Of a DNA stretch of 64,000 bases, positions 36,393-47,411 are shown piece after piece. Source of the DNA: Cepaea nemoralis (lineage: Eukaryota; Mollusca; Gastropoda; Stylommatophora; Helicidae); NCBI GenBank assembly GCA_014155875.1, contig JACEFZ010001381.1, positions 793,001 to 857,000 of the forward strand, given 5' to 3'. Numbering within the stretch: the stretch's first letter is position 1; each line of letters opens with the position of its first letter. The notes beneath the pieces were generated by a model. It ran no database searches and was not told where the DNA came from. It was given only the letters and a program-made list of their open reading frames with translations. The position numbers and the translations under genes are program-made.

Positions 36393-36912
36393 GTGTGCGG
36401 CAATTATATATTATAATACATTTCGAAATAATATGTTGTTTAGAACTTAATTTAGCACAACACAATGTTTGTATTTGGTCCCATTTATATAAAAAGGAAG
36501 GTATAAGGGCTGAGAGGGTCGATTACATTGCACTAGGTTTTATCCCATATAGCCCGGTCTCATTCCGTAGTGAGGCCTGCAGAGCCGTCTCACAGAGCAC
36601 GAACTCTATAGTTCCAGCGACCATTCATACTTCATAGCATGTTTCCGATAAAACTGCACGATCTCTCGTGATTCTGAGAAAGAAACAGGCGGTGTAAAAA
36701 CTTTCCCACCGATTTAGAATCGTCTCTTATTGATAAACATGTTTTAAGCAATCCACAATGAACTGAACAGTTATGGAAACATGTTAATACAAGATCAAAT
36801 TAATGTAGGTGATTGGTTGTTGTATAGAAAAATAAGGCGAACTTAGTGGCACGCGGAATGACTTTGCAACATTAATTCGGCACAATATTAAAATAAAACT
36901 GGCAGGCGACCC

Positions 36913-36937
36913 TTTGTGATCAGGCTAAAGACTTATT
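36913..36937. repeat. Short match to the mariner terminal repeat
   Basis: TCAGGCTAAAGACTTAT is identical to part of both 69-bp ends of the mariner at 12895-14874. Probably a remnant of another copy; the rest is lost. Confidence 0.4.
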
Positions 36938-36944
36938 TTTCCCT

Positions 36945-37178
36945 GAATATCCTTTACAGGACATTACAGTCAACACCAGTAATTTTTAGCTGCTGTTGAT
37001 GTCTTGGCAAGTTTTACGTTCAGTAGTTTGCCATTGATTTCTGAACGAACGGCTCACATACCCCCGTAAATATAAGGGCGGCGCGATCCGCTGCCGAATC
37101 TCGCGCAGCTGTGTTTCGTACGTGAGTAAACGGGATTATGAACAACGTCCTTAACGCCTTCGTCGGGGAGACTAACAA
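36945..37178 (-). mobile_element. SINE family A, full-length copy
   Basis: On plus: ATATCCTTTACAGGACATTA, TTTACGTTCAGTAGTTTGCC, CGCGCAGCTGTGTTTCGTAC and ACGCCTTCGTCGGGGAGAC. Confidence 0.88.
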
Positions 37179-37274
37179 GGCTAAGCACCAACATCGAGCC
37201 AAAACCATGTGGTACAGTTGAACAAATTTAGGACGGAAGTACAAATATTAAGTCCCTTGATACAACTTCTGCCC

Positions 37275-37386
<112 letters not shown>

Positions 37387-37479
37387 CATAAGAAGAAGTA
37401 TAAATGAAGGAGGAAGAAGAAGAGGCGGAGGGGTATTGCTGAAATCAAACACTTTTACGGTTTTTTATACTTTTTACGG

Positions 37480-37892
37480 GTTTTGTTTTTTTAAAACGGT
37501 TCGGGGGGCTGCGTGGTCTCGATGTATGGTGTCCGCCTCGAGTGCTGGAGGATTCAAACCCTGGTTAGGACCGGGATTTTCGCACGTAGACTTCTAGTAA
37601 TAAAATTTACCCTGGTCTCTGGGTAGTGAGATCAGACGCCTGTGTGTATTGTTGCGCACGTAAAAAAGATCCCTTGGCAGTTGGAAATCGAAAAAGAGTA
37701 GCCTAATGGCGCTGCCCGGGCAAAATTCCGAATTAAAAATCTACCAAAAGTATTTCAGGATCCTCGCCGGTGCTACGGAGTTCGTGCACTGAGCTGAGTT
37801 TCTCCAGACTCAGGTTTGAGTTAGGAGAAGAACGGAGCACTTATGGGTTACACCCTTGTGCCTTGATGTTGATCCAGCGACTAAAACTAAAC
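37480..37892 (+). mobile_element. tRNA-headed SINE (family C), copy 1, with 11-bp target duplication
   Basis: The direct repeat ACTTTTTACGG flanks it (37469-37479, 37893-37903). Landmarks: GGTCTCGATGTATGGTGTCC (box-A-like), a box-B remnant GGATTCAAACCC, TTGTTGCGCACGTAAAAAAG, CTTGGCAGTTGGAAATCGAA, CTACGGAGTTCGTGCACTGA and a tail of ACTAAA type. Near-collinear with 63248-63655. Confidence 0.93.
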
Positions 37893-38104
37893 ACTTTTTA
37901 CGGATGTAACGGTGAACAAACTAACCGCACACGAAGGGATCACGTGGACTCCGAGGTCATTATAACACACAAAAATAACCTCAGGTGGCCTGTTTTTGTG
38001 GCAAGATTTACATCCTGAACTTTCTCCCACAAACCATGACGTAGCTGTATTATACACCTGTTCAAAGTAGTTGTTTTTCAGGCTAATTTTAACTAAATGT
38101 CACG

Positions 38105-39330
38105 TCGTGTCAGGTCACATATCACTCCCCCATAACACTTGTGTAACATCTTCTGAACATATAATATTACTCCCCCATTCCATCTTCTGAACATATCATC
38201 CCTTCATTCCATGCTTGTAACATCTTCTTAACATATCACTTCCTCATTCCATATTTGTAGTATGTTTTGAACATATCGCTCCTCTATTCCATTGGTGTAA
38301 CACACTCTGAACATGCCACTCCTCCATTCCAGGTTTGCGAGCGGATCTGAACACGCCACACCACCATTCCAGAATTTTGATCGTATCTGAACATGTCACT
38401 CATGCATTTAAGATTTGTAACCTTGTATAGTCGCCCTCCGTGGCGAAGACCTTACAGACGCTATTCGTAAGTCCGCTTACCCGCGTTCTGAACACAGCTG
38501 CGACCGATTTGGCAGCAGACCGCGTTGCGCAGGGTTTTAACGAGGTGGTATGGGAGCCGGTCGTTCAGAAAGCAATGGCAAACTACTGAACGTAAACTTG
38601 CCAAGACATCAACAGCAGCAGTAAAATGCTGGTGTTGACAGCGATGTCCTGTAAAAGGATATGAGGTAAAAAAAAAAACTTGCCTGAACATGTCACTCCC
38701 CCGTTTAAGATTTGTGACCTTATCTGAGCACGTCACTCCCTCATTTAAGATTTGTGACCTTAACTGAACATACCACTCCCCCATTTTAAGATTTGTGACT
38801 TTATCTGATCATGCCACTCCTCCATTTAAGATTTGTCACCTTATCTGGAAATGTCACGCCTCTATTTAAGATTTGTGACCTTATCTGAACATGTCACGTC
38901 TGCATTTAAGATTTGTAACCTTGTCTGAACATGTCTTTCCCCTGTTTAAGATTTGTGACCTTATCTGAACATGTCACTCCCCCATTTAAGATATGTGACT
39001 TTATCTGAACATATCACTCCTCCATTTAAGATTTGTGACCTTGTCTGAATATGTCACGCCTCCATTTAAAATTTGCGACCTTATCTGATCCATGTCACTC
39101 TTCCATTTAGGATTTGTGACCTTATCTAATCATGTCACTCCTCCATTTAAGATTTGTAAACTTACCTGAAAATGCCACGCCTCCATTTAAGATATGTGAC
39201 CTTATCTTAACGCTGAACGTGTCACACACCCCCCCCCCCCCCCCCCTTAAAATTTGTGACCGGATCTGAAATCGTTACACCTCCATTCCAGATGTGTGCC
39301 TTGATGCAAACATCTTACTCCTCAGTTCCA
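38105..39330. repeat. Degenerate 40-bp tandem array split by a SINE
   Basis: Variants of CTCCATTTAAGATTTGTGAC plus CTTATCTGAACATGTCACTC repeat about 24 times with substitutions. The array is interrupted by the family A SINE at 38431-38679. A C run sits near 39229-39246. Confidence 0.9.
38431..38679 (+). mobile_element. SINE family A, full-length copy inside the 40-bp array
   Basis: TCGCCCTCCGTGGCGAAGAC, GGCAGCAGACCGCGTTGCGC, GCAATGGCAAACTACTGAAC, CGATGTCCTGTAAAAGG and a poly(A) tail. Array sequence resumes on the far side. Confidence 0.9.
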
Positions 39331-39344
39331 TGTTTGTAACATGA

Positions 39345-39445
39345 TCTAACATTCCCCGATTTCACATTTATAACTGTCAAAAAATTGTCAGGTTTTTTAA
39401 AGAGTTACAGAGCATGTTATAAATGTGAAATCGGGGAATGTTAGA
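39345..39445. repeat. Perfect 30-bp inverted repeat with 41-bp loop
   Basis: The left arm 39345-39374 (TCTAACATTCCCCGATTTCA onward) is the exact reverse complement of the right arm 39416-39445. No flanking duplication or transposon feature was recognised. It sits at the edge of the 40-bp array. Confidence 0.93.
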
Positions 39446-39522
39446 GCTCTGTATCTACCGGCTTCAAACAGACAGCGGCAGAAATATATATTTTGCTTTA
39501 CATGTTGGAACCATCAGCATGT

Positions 39523-39752
39523 CTATGGGAGGCTCCGTGGCGAAGCCGTCTGCTTCCCACTCCGAAGATTGTGGGTTCTATTCCGGGTTCGTCTTTCGGT
39601 TCACGAGTGCATTTTTTCTCAGAGACTCCTGGGGGTCGTCGCTGGATCTACGGAGTTCATGCTTTGTGCGACGAGGCCTGTAAAGAGACCGCGCCATATG
39701 GGATAAACCCCGGGGCAATGAAGTCGATCCTCTCGACTTTTAACTGTTTAAA
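39523..39752 (+). mobile_element. tRNA-headed SINE with a family-C-like 3' half (family E)
   Basis: Head GGAGGCTCCGTGGCGAAGCC and a box-B-like GTGGGTTCTATTCC recall family A heads. The later segment ATCTACGGAGTTCATGC and GGGATAAACC..GCAATGAAGTCGATCC recalls family C. This suggests modular assembly. Confidence 0.6.
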
Positions 39753-39972
39753 AAGCATGTCTATAATTCCAGTGTCAGTCTGTAGTGTTTTCGTTGGCAT
39801 ATTTAAACAAACATATTCTGCTTCATGAGATGGTTACTCATGACAAGCCATGGTCTTGCATTTTTCTGTATTTTCTTGATTGGTGATGTATTCTATTGAT
39901 TTCCATGTTGATGTGATGTATCTCTGGACTCTAATTCATTCTTATCATTTGTTGGCGAATAAAACTGAATGG

Positions 39973-40286
39973 TTTTTTTTTTTTTTGCACTCTCGCTCGC
40001 TTTGAACTCAAACGTGGTCCATACACACAATTTCTAATAGTGCTGAACTGAATTTTACGTGTGAATTAGCTTTACCTATTAACGGTGTCCCTCGCCATCA
40101 AGTGAACCCCCACTCCGACTTCAGAGGTACTTGTAATTTACGTCCCCAAGTCAAGAACGACAGGTCAACATATTTTACTGCAACTATACTGTCCGGTGTA
40201 GGGGTTGAACCGCTTATCTCGGCATCAGCACACCGGATGTTTAAGAATCCGCGTTCTTATTCATTCGGCCATGCTGACCTACACAA
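39973..40286 (-). mobile_element. SINE family B, full-length copy with tail
   Basis: On plus it starts with a T run (the tail) and CTCTCGCTCGCTTTGAACTC, and ends at the tRNA-Leu/Ser-like head CGGCCATGCTGACCTAC. Box B read in sense is GCGGTTCAACCCC. Confidence 0.87.
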
Positions 40287-40599
40287 TGGATCCTACTAAC
40301 GTTTACTTTCTTTTATTTTGGTTCTAAATGTTGCTGTTAAAATTAATATTCTAGAACTGACTGTTTCTCACTCTAATTATACTTTCTAGGACCAGTGGGA
40401 TAGCATTTGAGTACCTCCTTCACTGTCAGGAGCATTTCGCTCTGTATATCCTGGCAACATCACCGTTTCACCTATGCTTAACAGATTTTTGCCTGCTCTA
40501 TTCCACTTTGTTTTGCATAATGCAGAAATTGCTAGTCTTATATTATTTCATTTCCTTTACCGTGTGTGCTTTCTTTCCCAATTCTTATATAATTTTAAC

Positions 40600-40745
40600 A
40601 TCATCAATCAGGTGCCGTCTCCACAATGAAGGTTGGCTGCAATAGATCTCCAACACTGTCTGGCTCTCGCCTTGACTGTACGTTCTGTCAGGCCGATGTT
40701 CGTCCATCTCTTCATGTTATCTTCCCACTTGTATCGTTGTCTATA
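40600..40745 (-). pseudogene. LINE C-terminal relic
   Basis: On the minus strand a short frame reads KWEDNMKRWTNIGLTERTV and later DSVGDLLQ, resembling the tail of RTE/CR1-like LINE proteins that follows the RT domain. Heavily decayed. Confidence 0.4.
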
Positions 40746-40879
40746 TTCCAATTCTGTTTTGTTTGGCCGAGTTCTTTTTCGCTCCTTTCCCTTGAGTTAA
40801 TTTTAATATAATCTTTAATTGTTAAAACAAAATACACCGAATTAATAAAAATGCAACATAGTGAATAAGCTTTCAGTTG

Positions 40880-40885
40880 TTTATT
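40880..40885 (-). terminator. Possible poly(A) signal for the TXNDC12-like gene
   Basis: AATAAA on the minus strand about 155 bases beyond the stop of the candidate terminal exon. Confidence 0.35.
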
Positions 40886-41039
40886 TTAATGCATTAGAAA
40901 GATGTAATGAAAGCAAATTTGTGTAGAATTGCTGTATTGGTCTTATAATTGGTTGACTGTACATTTCATACAGTAAATAACAGATTATTTTGTTCACAAA
41001 ACACTTGTACGCTTGAATAAAAGACATTTGTAGTGATCA

Positions 41040-41122
41040 TTAATGTAACATAAATCTCAAGAACTTCATCATCTCTGTCAATATCTGATCAAAGATGGAG
41101 GCCGACTGGTTTAGATCTGCGA
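41040..41122 (-). CDS. TXNDC12: Candidate terminal exon of the TXNDC12-like gene
   Basis: A minus-strand frame runs from a CAG acceptor (exon start 41122, or 41116 with a second nearby CAG) to TAA at 41040, reading ADLNQSASIFDQILTEMMKF and a short hydrophobic end. Its phase (two bases complete a split codon) matches the donor of the exon at 47328-47411. The joined C-terminus would be 32 residues after YKYYY, close to 31 in human TXNDC12. An AATAAA follows. Against it: sequence similarity to the family's C-terminal helix is only general, and no KDEL-type ER-retention tail is present. It may belong to another gene or isoform. Confidence 0.42.
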
Positions 41123-41129
41123 CTGCGGC

Positions 41130-42238
41130 CTGCAACTCAAGCACATGTGTGCGCATCACATATCCATCCGCAGTTACAAACAGAAATGGGGTAGATCAAA
41201 TATTCCGTTGCCCAGGCGACATTTCACACTTATAAAACTAACCACAAAAGAATATTTATAGCACGTATGACCTGATATGCACACATTTGGACCCTTAACG
41301 GACCTAAGGAGTGCATGCGCTGTGCTGAGACTCTACAATTGTGATCTACAGGCAGAGCCTAATGCAGTTATGAAAGTATCTGTGAAACCAATCCTCCACA
41401 AGACCAGAGAAAGCTTAAGCAAAGCTCAAACATAGAAAGCTGATCTTTGACAGGTTTCCTTTGTCTTGACCAATTCTTTCAAACCAGCAAGAATTTTACA
41501 AACTGAACCATCTCTTGCAGATAAGATACTATGTGATGAGTTCATTAAAAAAATCATCATGCATTTCAAAACAGGTTCCCAGTCTATAGAGAAACCTGGA
41601 ATTAGACGCCAGGGAATTATGTGGCATCAGAAATTGTTTCGTTAATTAATAATATTTTGTCAAATGGCTGGAACAACAATTATCACAATATTTCTGGTGC
41701 ACGTTTTTTTTTTTTTTTTTGGCAGTAATTTTGAGGGTCTGAAGAACCAATGTTTTCAGAAATACATAAAAACCTAGACAATCAAATACTATACTGACGA
41801 TATTAATTAACCTAAGTTATAACAAACCTAAGTTATAACAGATTAGCAGTGCAGACATATTGCTTTTGGCTACACTATTGTCATACTTCCAATAAATCTC
41901 TTCAGAACGAAGATCGCAGCAACGTTTAGAGAGGAATCATTTTTTTACATGGCGAACTGCAGCTTGTTTCAAAACTTGCTTCATACTGTCAACAACTGCA
42001 AATAGAATAGTTTGCAGAACTGTGAAATGATGCAATTTCCCAACTAAGTATTCTCTGTTCTAAAAGCCACAGTGTAAACATGTTTGCAGAAACTATGAAA
42101 TGGTGCATTCTTCCAATCAAATATTAATTATGTTTAAGAACACACAGAAGTAAGATAAACAAACACAATAACATAATTTTAAGTGTTAATGTTGTATACT
42201 TGTATCCCCTAGACTATTTTATGAAGCTACTATATACC
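41130..42238. other. No feature recognised (would be intronic in the TXNDC12-like gene)
   Basis: AT-rich, with one T run at about 41706-41720. No exon-like or transposon sequence was identified. Confidence 0.4.
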
Positions 42239-42478
42239 AGCCGGTCTCCCTGGCTAAGGAGTTAAGGACGCTGTTCGTAATCCCGCATACTCTCGTACGA
42301 AACAGCTGCACGAGATTCGGCAGCAGATCGCGTCGCGCTGGTTACTTATGGAGGTATTGAGCCAGTCGTTCAGAAAGTAATGGCAAACTACTGAACGTAA
42401 AACTTGTCAAGACATCAACAGCAGCTGAAAAATGCTGGTGTTGACTGCAATGTCCTGTAAAGGATATGCGAAAACAAA
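42239..42478 (+). mobile_element. SINE family A, full-length copy
   Basis: CCGGTCTCCCTGGCTAAGGA, CGAAACAGCTGCACGAGATT, GTAATGGCAAACTACTGAAC and TGTCCTGTAAAGGATATGCG. It faces an oppositely oriented copy 180 bases away. Confidence 0.9.
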
Positions 42479-42660
42479 TATATACACCAGTTAAAAACTT
42501 ACAGTATGAATAAAATTAGTAGAACTGCGGTAAAGCCGTGGAAATATAAACAATACAAAATAACACAAAGTAATGCAGCTTTACAGAACACAATTACGGA
42601 AAACAAAAGACGTTGCGGCGATAAGCCTTCATCGGCAAACACATCCCCCCCCCCCCCCCG

Positions 42661-42890
42661 CATATCCTATTACAGGACATCGCTGTCAGCACCAGCATTT
42701 TACTGCTGTTGTTGATTTCTTGGCAAGATTACGCTCAGTAGTTTGCCATTGCTTTCTGAGCGGCCGGCTCACATATCCCGTACGTAACGGGCGCGGCGAG
42801 AACCGCTACCGATTCTCGCGCAGCCGCGTTTGCTCAGGTGGATAAACGGGATTACGGAGAAAGTGGCCAACCCCTAGGCCAGCAAACAAA
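42661..42890 (-). mobile_element. SINE family A, full-length copy
   Basis: On plus: CATATCCTATTACAGGACAT, TTACGCTCAGTAGTTTGCCA, GCGCAGCCGCGTTTGCTCAG and a head remnant CCCCTAGGCCAGC. A C15 run precedes it. Confidence 0.9.
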
Positions 42891-43605
42891 TACATACACA
42901 AAACACAACAGATAAACAGGGGAAAGACACCACAGGGGCTACATTAAAGCACAACAACGGGATTAGAAGAATGGACTGGTGAAAACATGAGAGCAATGGG
43001 GGAAAAATGTGCTACTTATCTCAGAATCTCAGGCATAATACTAACATGAATCTCGAGGTTGATACTCTTATATAGACATAGACAGCCGTGAGAGACTGTG
43101 ATGTCATGGGGACCGGGGTAGGGGATGGTTACGGCAGGATGAGGATTCCAGGTAAATGGGTGGAAGTGGTCCATGAAGCGGGGAGGAAGGTAAGGCGGGG
43201 AAATGGAAGCAGTGGAGATATGATGGTGGACCTAGAGTGGAAACTAATAAGAAGGAATGCCTCTTTAGTGGCGCACACTCATGCATTGTATGAACAATGC
43301 ATCTTTACTGGCGCACACTCAAGCATTATATGAACATCCGCCTTTTTAGTTGTCACTATCCACTACCGATCTCCTGATCGTGTAGTAGAATGCTCATACA
43401 AGTGTGATATTTTTTATTTAAAAAAAATAAGATGGGGTCTCAAGTCGACCCATCTAAAATGGGTACCAAAAAATCTTCCGGGAAGTAAAGATATTGACCA
43501 CAGCACTTCTCGAGTGCCGTCTATACAATATGGGACTGGCTACATATACCCATAACACAAGAAGGCGTGCAAAGAGCTCTTGGCCCTGACTATATCAGTA
43601 AGCTT

Positions 43606-43657
43606 TGGGAGTCATGGTAGCCCAGTGGCTAGCAGGCTGGCCTACCGGTCCAAAGAT
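43606..43657 (+). repeat. tRNA-like SINE head fragment
   Basis: GGGAGTCATGGTAGCCCAGT and GGCTAGCAGGCTGGCC resemble a tRNA 5' half with box A. It abuts an RNase H relic. Confidence 0.4.
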
Positions 43658-44045
43658 GTGCGGGGCAATGAACAGGCTGATAGGCTAGCCGCTGCTCTCA
43701 CTGGGCAGAGAGCTGCTTTATGATAAAGGCGATGTTGTGAAGGCACCCTTCGTTAGGGCAGAGAGCTGATTTATGATAAAGGTGATGTTGTGAAGACTCT
43801 CTGGGATCGGAGGAGAGCTACTTTACGATAAAGGTGATGTTGTGAAGGCTCTCTGGGATGTGGTGAAAAGCTTCTTTATGATAAAAGTGATGTTGTGAAG
43901 ACTCTAGGATCGGGCGAAAAGCTACTTTATGATAAAGGTGATGTTGTGAAGGCTCTCTGGGATCGTGTTGGCACTACAGCTGAAAAGATGGAGTTATCAC
44001 GTAACGAAAGGCTGGCTCAAATGAGAATAGGGTCTGACAATGTAA
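43655..44045 (+). pseudogene. LINE RNase H relic with tandemly duplicated segment
   Basis: RGNEQADRLAAALTGQ is the closing RNase H motif of I-group LINEs. After it, a segment of roughly 50-60 bp (TTTATGATAAAGGTGATGTT with GTGAAGGCTCTCTGGGAT) is repeated about five times. The tail reads KMELSRNERLAQMRIGSD, comparable in position to the basic tail of the LINE at 7693. Confidence 0.65.
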
Positions 44046-44179
44046 AATAGCAACCTGATAACTTGGATTTCGTTGACAACAAAGCACTCTGTCACTCTTA
44101 GTTAATCAAATGCAAGAAAACCTAATCCCGCAAAACTGAGTCAACAAATTCATAAACATAAGACAAAGATACTGAGATT

Positions 44180-44610
44180 AAACCAAGGAAATAACAACCC
44201 AATCTCCTTAGTGAAATCGCATTTCAAGAGGCGGAATCATACAACTTTTTTGGACGCAATGCGGACAAAACTGATGGAACAGAAAGAGATACTAAAATAA
44301 GAATACAAAAGTAAAGAGGAGCTTTCATAGCACTGGGAAATGTGTGGAAGTCAGAGGAAGTTATACTTAGCTCCAAACCTAGAATCTCTAACTCCAATGT
44401 TAAATTGGTGCTACTGTAAGGGTCAGAAACATGGAGAACGACTACAAGAATGCCAAATAAATTACAAACATTCACTAATGGTGCCTGCAAAGAACAGAAT
44501 ATAACATGACAGAATCACCAATGTAGAGCTCACGGGAAAAACTAAACCAGCATGGGAGCTCTTCGGTGGCTTTTGAAGAAGGGGACAGGGCATGAGTGGG
44601 AATGTCCCGA
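44180..44610 (+). pseudogene. LINE reverse transcriptase C-terminal relic
   Basis: FFGRNADKTDGTERDTKIRI, AFIALGNVWKSEEVI, KPRISNSNVK and GSETWRTTT correspond to the conserved thumb and post-thumb segments of LINE RT. Several stops are present. It lies in the proposed last intron of the TXNDC12-like gene. Confidence 0.75.
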
Positions 44611-44771
44611 TTCTTAAATTCAGTGTTCAGTAGGATGGGGACTTTTTCTCTTCTCCCCTCCCCCCAGCAATTACGAACAGGTCAAGTCTAACATTTAACA
44701 GGCAGTGTTCTTGCTAATCACTAATGACTAATATGCTAACGTTTTCTGAATGCAGTTAGATGTATCTCTGC

Positions 44772-44987
44772 TCATCTCATATCTTGTTCCTCTTGTACCT
44801 CGCGGTGTCGAGGTGAAGCATAAACAACAGGAGAACGCTTATGGGCTTCATGCAGCGAGATTACCAGAGACTCTGCTGTTCCCTCTGTCCATCGTTTGCG
44901 TGGTCGGCCTCTTCTTCTGCTTCCATTTGGTCTGTGCATTGCTTGTTGTGGTATACTGTTAGTTTGTAATTTAGTTATATGTTCCAA
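44772..44987 (-). pseudogene. LINE C-terminal relic
   Basis: Minus strand, reading QAMHRPNGSRRRGRPRKRW, the arginine/proline-rich RGRPRKRW tail of LINE RT proteins. A related tail lies on plus at 15180-15260. Confidence 0.65.
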
Positions 44988-45231
44988 CTTTTTAATTTCT
45001 TTTATAAATTCTAGCTCTGCTAGAAGATTGTGTTGTAAAGTGCTTTCTTAGTAACTATTGATACATGTTTGTTCTTTAGTATTGGTGCCATTTGTCCAAT
45101 GAGTCGGCTTGCCTTATTGCATCTATTTTCGATCTCGTCTTCTTATTTGCCATTTGATGATATACTTCCTAAGTACTTAAAGCTCTTTACTTGTTTCAGG
45201 GGGTGTTCTTTTAGATGAGACTGTTGATATA

Positions 45232-45470
45232 TTTATATATTGGAGCTTCATGTATGCAATTATATGTATATTTGGGAGTTTCCTGTATGCAGTTATATGT
45301 ATATATGGGAGTTTCCTGTATGCAGTTAGATGTATATATGGGAGTTTCGTGTATGCAGTTATATATGTATGGGAGTTTCTTGTATGCAGTTAGATGTATT
45401 TATGGGAGTTTCCTGTATGCAGTTATATGTATATATGGGAGTTTCCTGTATGCAGTTAGGCGTAAATGTG
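45232..45470. repeat. 33-bp tandem array, about seven copies
   Basis: Unit GGGAGTTTCCTGTATGCAGT plus TATATGTATATAT. Confidence 0.93.
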
Positions 45471-45501
45471 GAAGTCTTTGCTTTCGGTTGATTTAAATTT
45501 A

Positions 45502-45709
45502 GTTGCATGTCCTTCACAGGACATTGCAGTGAACCCCAGCATTTTGGCTGTTCGTGATTCCTAAGCAATTTTTACGTTCAGTAGTTTGCCATTGCTTTCT
45601 GAACTACCGGCACCTATACATGTTTCGAAAAAAAAACCAGCACCGCTGTGTTTCGAACCCGGGTATAAGGGATTACGAATCGCGTACGTAACAACTTCGC
45701 TACAGAGAC
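45502..45709 (-). mobile_element. SINE family A copy
   Basis: On plus: CCTTCACAGGACATTGCAGT, TTTACGTTCAGTAGTTTGCC and CGCTGTGTTTCGAACCCGGG (well-preserved box B in inverse). The body is slightly shortened. Confidence 0.87.
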
Positions 45710-46010
45710 TGTTTTTTTTTTTTTGGTGTGTTTTATACAAGTGATCAAATACAAAACATAAGGGATATATGCACACACCTTTGCTCAATATTATACACAA
45801 GAAAATCTATAGCAATAAAAATTAACTTTAGATACGTAAATTCTTCTTATTCTTCATTTATCTCCTTATGGAGCATATGGTATCAACCAAATCACTCTAA
45901 TGCCTTTGAAGATTTGTTCATGATTGGTTAGATCTTGCAGCTAAGTTGTCTACGGATAAAGTAGCCAATCTGACGATAACCTGTTATAGTCGTCTCTTAC
46001 ATGCATGGCA

Positions 46011-47327
46011 CTGGACGATAATACTCGACACTTACTTGACGATAACACTCGACACTTACTTGACGCTAACACTATACACTTACTTGACGCTAACACTCGA
46101 CACTTACTTAATGCTAACACTCGACACTTACTTGAGGCTAACACTCGACACTTACTTGACGCTAACACTCGACACTTACTTGACGCTAACACTCGACACT
46201 TACTTGACGCTAACACTCAACACTTACTTGACGCTAACACTCGACACTTACTTGACGCTAACACTATACACTTACTTGACGCTAACACTCGACATTTACT
46301 TGACGCTAACACTCGACACTTACTTGACGCTAACACTCGACACTACTTGACGCTAACACTCGACTTACTAGCGCTAGCATCGACACTTACTAACGCTAGC
46401 ACTCGACACTTACTTGACGCTAACACTCTACACTTACTTGACGCTAACACTATACACTTACTTCACGCTAACACTATACACTTACTTGACGCTAACACTC
46501 GACACTTACTTGACGCTAACACTCGACACTTACTTGACGCTAACACTCGACACTTACTTGACGCTAACACTCGACACTTACTTGACGCTAACACTATACA
46601 CTTACTTGACGCTAACACTGGACACTTACTTGATGCTAGCACTCGACACTTACTTAACGCTAACACTCGACACTTACTTGACGCTAACACTCGACACTTA
46701 CTTGACGCTAACACTCGACACTTACTTGACGCTAACACTATACACTTACTTGACGCTAACACTATACACTTACTTGACGCTAGCACTCGACACTTACTTG
46801 ACGCTAACACTCGACACTTACTTGACGCTAACACTCGACACTTACTTGACGCTAACACTCGACACTTACTTGACACGAACACTATACACTTACTTGACGC
46901 TAACACTCGACACTTACTTGACGCTAACACTCGACACTTACTTGACGCTAACACTCGACACTTACTTGACGCTAACACTCGACACTTACTTGACGCTAAC
47001 ACTCGACACTTACTTGACGCTAACACTCGACACTTACTTGACGCTAACACTCGACACTTACTTGACGCTAACACTCGACACTTACTTAACGCTAACCACT
47101 CGACACTTACTTGACGCTAACACTCGACACTTACTTGACGCTAACACTCGACACTTACTTGACGCTAACACTCGACACTTACTTGACGCGAACACTATAC
47201 ACTTACTTGACGCTAACACTCGACACTTACTTGACGCTAACACTCGACACTTACTTAACGCTAACCACTCGACACTTACTTGACGCTAACACTCGACACT
47301 TACTTGACGCTAACACTCGACACTTAC
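46011..47327 (-). repeat. 24-bp minisatellite made of repeated 5' splice-site junctions
   Basis: About 55 copies of a 24-bp unit, read on the minus strand as GTAAGTGTCGAGTGTTAGCG plus TCAA. The last unit at the high-coordinate end is continuous with the exon at 47328-47411, whose end ..GCGTCAA and donor GTAAGT are themselves one unit. Every intact unit therefore carries CAAGTAAGT, matching the U1 consensus at eight of nine positions. The period is a multiple of three, so reading through stays open (VLASSKCR repeated). Confidence 0.95.
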
Positions 47328-47411
47328 TTGACGCAGTCTCCGGGTAGTAATACTTGTACTGCTTGTTGCCCTGCTGGTTGTACACGCTACTCATCACATT
47401 CCCTTCAGGAT
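47328..47411 (-). CDS. TXNDC12: TXNDC12-like exon: C-terminal thioredoxin-fold strand
   Basis: 84 nt on the minus strand between TTCGCAG and GTAAGT, phase 1 at both ends. It encodes the strand after the cis-proline region: DPEGNVMSS, then NKQYKYYYPETAS, matching the family pattern DPSGKV..SYKYFY. The donor is the founding unit of the adjacent 24-bp array. Reading straight through the donor would add a repetitive tail. Confidence 0.92.

Noticed and set aside
44224..44490. Minus-strand 88-codon frame with a hydrophobic C-terminal part
   Set aside because: It is the antisense of a clear plus-strand LINE RT relic.
46005..47114. 369-codon plus frame and related frames
   Set aside because: Translation of the 24-bp array on the strand opposite the gene; no independent coding signal.
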